DNA from: Ottowia beijingensis
Lineage (GTDB): Bacteria > Pseudomonadota > Gammaproteobacteria > Burkholderiales > Burkholderiaceae_C
Direction of reading: 5' to 3'
DNA length: 64,000 bases
Assembly (NCBI RefSeq): GCF_013423955.1
Contig: NZ_JACCKX010000001.1
Location: 3,286,001-3,350,000 of the forward strand
Shown: positions 62,368-64,000 of the stretch, one piece after another
How positions within the stretch are numbered: the stretch's first letter is position 1
Layout of the letters: each line of letters begins with the position of its first letter
Translations under genes and position numbers: made by a program
The notes under the pieces: model-generated
Told to the model about the DNA's origin: nothing
Databases searched by the model: none
The model's input: only the letters and a program-made list of their open reading frames with translations

Positions 62368-63273
62368 TCATGAACGTGCCGCCTCGCGCCAGCGCAGCGC
62401 CTCCACCACCAGGCTGAACGCCGGCGAAGGCTGGCGGCGGCTGGGGTAGTAGAGGTGGTAGCCGTCGAATGGCGGGCACCAGTCCTGCAGCACGCGCACC
62501 AGGCTGCCATCCTGAAGGTGCGGCGACAGCTCGTCCTCAGGCAGCAGCGTCAGGCCCAGGCCCGCCAGCGCGGCGTCAATCTGCGGTGGCGTGGTGTTGA
62601 AGATCAGCGGCCCGTCGACCCGCACGTTCACCCGTTGGCCGCGGCGTGCGAAATCCCACACGTACAACCCGCCCGAGCTGACCATGCGCTGATTGATGCA
62701 GCGGTGCACCGTCAGATCCTGCGGCGCGCGCGGCTTGCCGTGTTCGGCAAAGTAGGCCGGCGAGCCGACCACCGCCATGCGCAGCGGCGGGCCGATAGGC
62801 ACGGCGATCATGTCCTTGTCGATGGTTTGCCCCATGCGCACGCCGGCGTCGAAGCGATCGGCCACGATGTCACGAAAGCCGTAGTGCATGTCCAGTTCCA
62901 GCGTGATGTCCGGATATTCGCGCACCAGCGGCAGCAGTTTGGGCAGCAGGATCGAGTTCAGCGGCCCCTCGCCGGCGGTGATGCGCACCAGGCCGGCGGG
63001 CTTGTCGCGCAATTCGGTGAGTGCGTCGAGTTCGGCTTCGATCTCGTCGAAGCGGTGGCCGATGGCCTTGGCCAGCCGCTCGCCCGCCACCGTGGGTGCC
63101 ACGCTGCGCGTGGTGCGCGTCAGCAGGCGAATCTGCAGGCGCTCCTCCAGCCCGCGCACGGCCTGGCTGAGCGCCGATTGGGTGACGCCCAGTGCGGCGG
63201 CGGCGCGCGTGAAGCTGCCCTCGCGCGCCACGGTCACGAAGGCCAGCAGGTCATTGAGGTTGCGGCGTGCCAT
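62368..63273 (-). CDS. LysR family transcriptional regulator
   Basis: The 301-residue protein starts MARRNLNDLLAFVTVAREGS (start 63273; an in-frame ATG five codons earlier is possible) and has the helix-turn-helix FTRAAAALGVTQSALSQAVR and the substrate-binding domain. It is of the group often encoded divergently from a gene it controls; here that gene is the alpha/beta hydrolase at 63396, across a 120-bp AT-rich spacer with LysR-like dyads. The effector is unknown. Confidence 0.9.
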   Translation of the reverse strand: MARRNLNDLLAFVTVAREGSFTRAAAALGVTQSALSQAVRGLEERLQIRLLTRTTRSVAPTVAGERLAKAIGHRFDEIEAELDALTELRDKPAGLVRITAGEGPLNSILLPKLLPLVREYPDITLELDMHYGFRDIVADRFDAGVRMGQTIDKDMIAVPIGPPLRMAVVGSPAYFAEHGKPRAPQDLTVHRCINQRMVSSGGLYVWDFARRGQRVNVRVDGPLIFNTTPPQIDAALAGLGLTLLPEDELSPHLQDGSLVRVLQDWCPPFDGYHLYYPSRRQPSPAFSLVVEALRWREAARS

Positions 63274-63395
63274 GGCGTTGATTATCAAGAAAAACTAATA
63301 AGCTGAATAAGCATTCATCATCTAGTCAGGGCTTCGCCGCGCGCCCAGAATTCCTCCCATCGGCCCTTCGGGCGCCGCACGACAGGAGTTCACCC

Positions 63396-64000
63396 ATGAC
63401 CCCCACCATGTCCCGCCGCCGCGCCCTGCAAGGCGCCGCCTCGTTCACCGCCGCCGCCGCGACGGCGCTGCAGGCCACGTCCGCGGGCGCCCAGACCCAC
63501 TCTGCAGGAGCGCGCACCATGACCCGGCACTGGGACAAAGTCTTCCCGAAAAGCTCCCGCGTCGATCACCGCAAGATCACGTTCGGCAACCGCTACGGCA
63601 TCACCGTCGCTGCCGACCTCTAACAGCCCAAGGGCGCGGCGGGCAGCAAGCGCCCGGCGCTGGTGATCAGCGGCCCGTTCGGCGCGGTCAAGGAGCAGGT
63701 GGCCGGGCTGTACGCACAGACGCTGGCCGAACGCGGTTTCGTCACGCTGGCGTTCGACCCGTCCTTCACGGGCGAAAGCGGCGGCGTGGTGCGCAACGTG
63801 GCCTCGCCCGACATCTTCACCGAGGACTTCAGCGCCGCCGTCGATGCCATCGGCCTGCTGCCGGGGTGGACCGCACCCGCATCGGCGCCATCGGCATCTG
63901 CGGCCTGAGCGGCATGGCGCTGACGGCCGCGTCGGCCGATTCGCGCATCAAGGCCGTGGCCACCTCGGCCATGTACGACATGTCGCGCAGCATGAGCCGT
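63396..64000 (+). CDS. Alpha/beta hydrolase with Tat signal, partial, interrupted by an in-frame stop and a frameshift
   Basis: The product starts with a Tat-type signal (TMSRRRALQGAASFTAAAAT) and continues TRHWDKVFPKSSRVDHRKIT, FGNRYGITVAADL, then TAA at 63621-63623, then in the same frame QPKGAAGSKRPALVISGPFG and GFVTLAFDPSFTGESGG. The family has tyrosine at the stop (ADLYxPKG), so TAA looks like TAC or TAT changed at one base. A frameshift at GGGG 63863-63866 follows; one more G gives GVDRTRIGAIGICGLSGMAL, the nucleophile region. The gene leaves the window. Family: DltE/YcjY-like hydrolases. Confidence 0.8.

Overview
The window looks like chromosomal DNA of an autotrophic, high-GC betaproteobacterium of the order Burkholderiales, most likely family Comamonadaceae. 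Three things point there: the gene orders (lytTR regulator-hemCDXY; rpmF-plsX-fabHDG-acpP-fabF followed by rpoE-rseA-rseB-degP-lepA-lepB-rnc-era-recO-pdxJ-acpS-nagZ; glnA-ntrB-ntrC), a red-type form IC RuBisCO operon, and many copies of a short palindromic repeat containing ATAGCTGC that I associate with that family. Genus cannot be settled by reading. No rRNA, tRNA, CRISPR array, prophage or complete insertion sequence was seen.

Layout. 1-5192: end of a LytTR response regulator, then hemC, hemD, hemX, hemY. 5221-16284: Calvin-Benson-Bassham locus, with cbbR divergent from cbbL-S-X-Y-F-P-T-Z-A; cbbE, cbbG and cbbK are not in it. 16405-21386: a TfoX-N protein, a lipoprotein, ahpF and ahpC (with an OxyR-like site), a bactofilin and an M23 peptidase. 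22152-30449: rne, rluC, a HAD phosphatase, a Rieske protein, an S49 protease, an RsmI-like methylase and maf. 30476-36974: yceD, rpmF and the fatty-acid cluster. 37042-41537: small membrane protein, sigma-E, anti-sigma factors and a DegP/MucD protease. 42003-50717: lepA, lepB, a DUF4845 protein, rnc, era, recO, pdxJ, a 2H phosphoesterase, acpS, nagZ. 50768-54853: membrane proteins, an acyl-CoA synthetase and a MoaB/CinA-like protein. 55071-60111: glnA with a sigma-54 promoter, a periplasmic protein, ntrB and ntrC. 60271-64000: GAF protein, exonuclease III-like gene, a helix-turn-helix protein, a LysR regulator and the start of a Tat-exported alpha/beta hydrolase.

Two features dominate. First, about 29 frameshifts interrupt about 23 genes, including essential ones. 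Almost all are explained by one missing base, mostly in a short G or C run, and restoring it gives normal family lengths. This is best read as an indel-prone assembly, not gene decay. I annotate these genes over their full extent and give the break positions. One defect differs: an in-frame TAA in the hydrolase at 63621.

Second, dispersed repeats fill many of the spacers. Family A is a short palindrome (ATAGCTGC-N-GCGC ... GCGC) with about 15 copies. It comes in a short form and an 80-nt head-to-head hairpin form, and copies lie inside the reading frames of hemD, fabD, ntrC and perhaps era. Family B is a MITE-like hairpin with termini GAACAGCCGGACGCAGAGG (four copies); two are inside the cbb operon, one of them between cbbL and cbbS. 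REP-like palindromes (GGGAGCGGGCTTGCCCGCGA type) form a third class, and one pair is nested inside a family B element. These repeats are the least explained content of the window.
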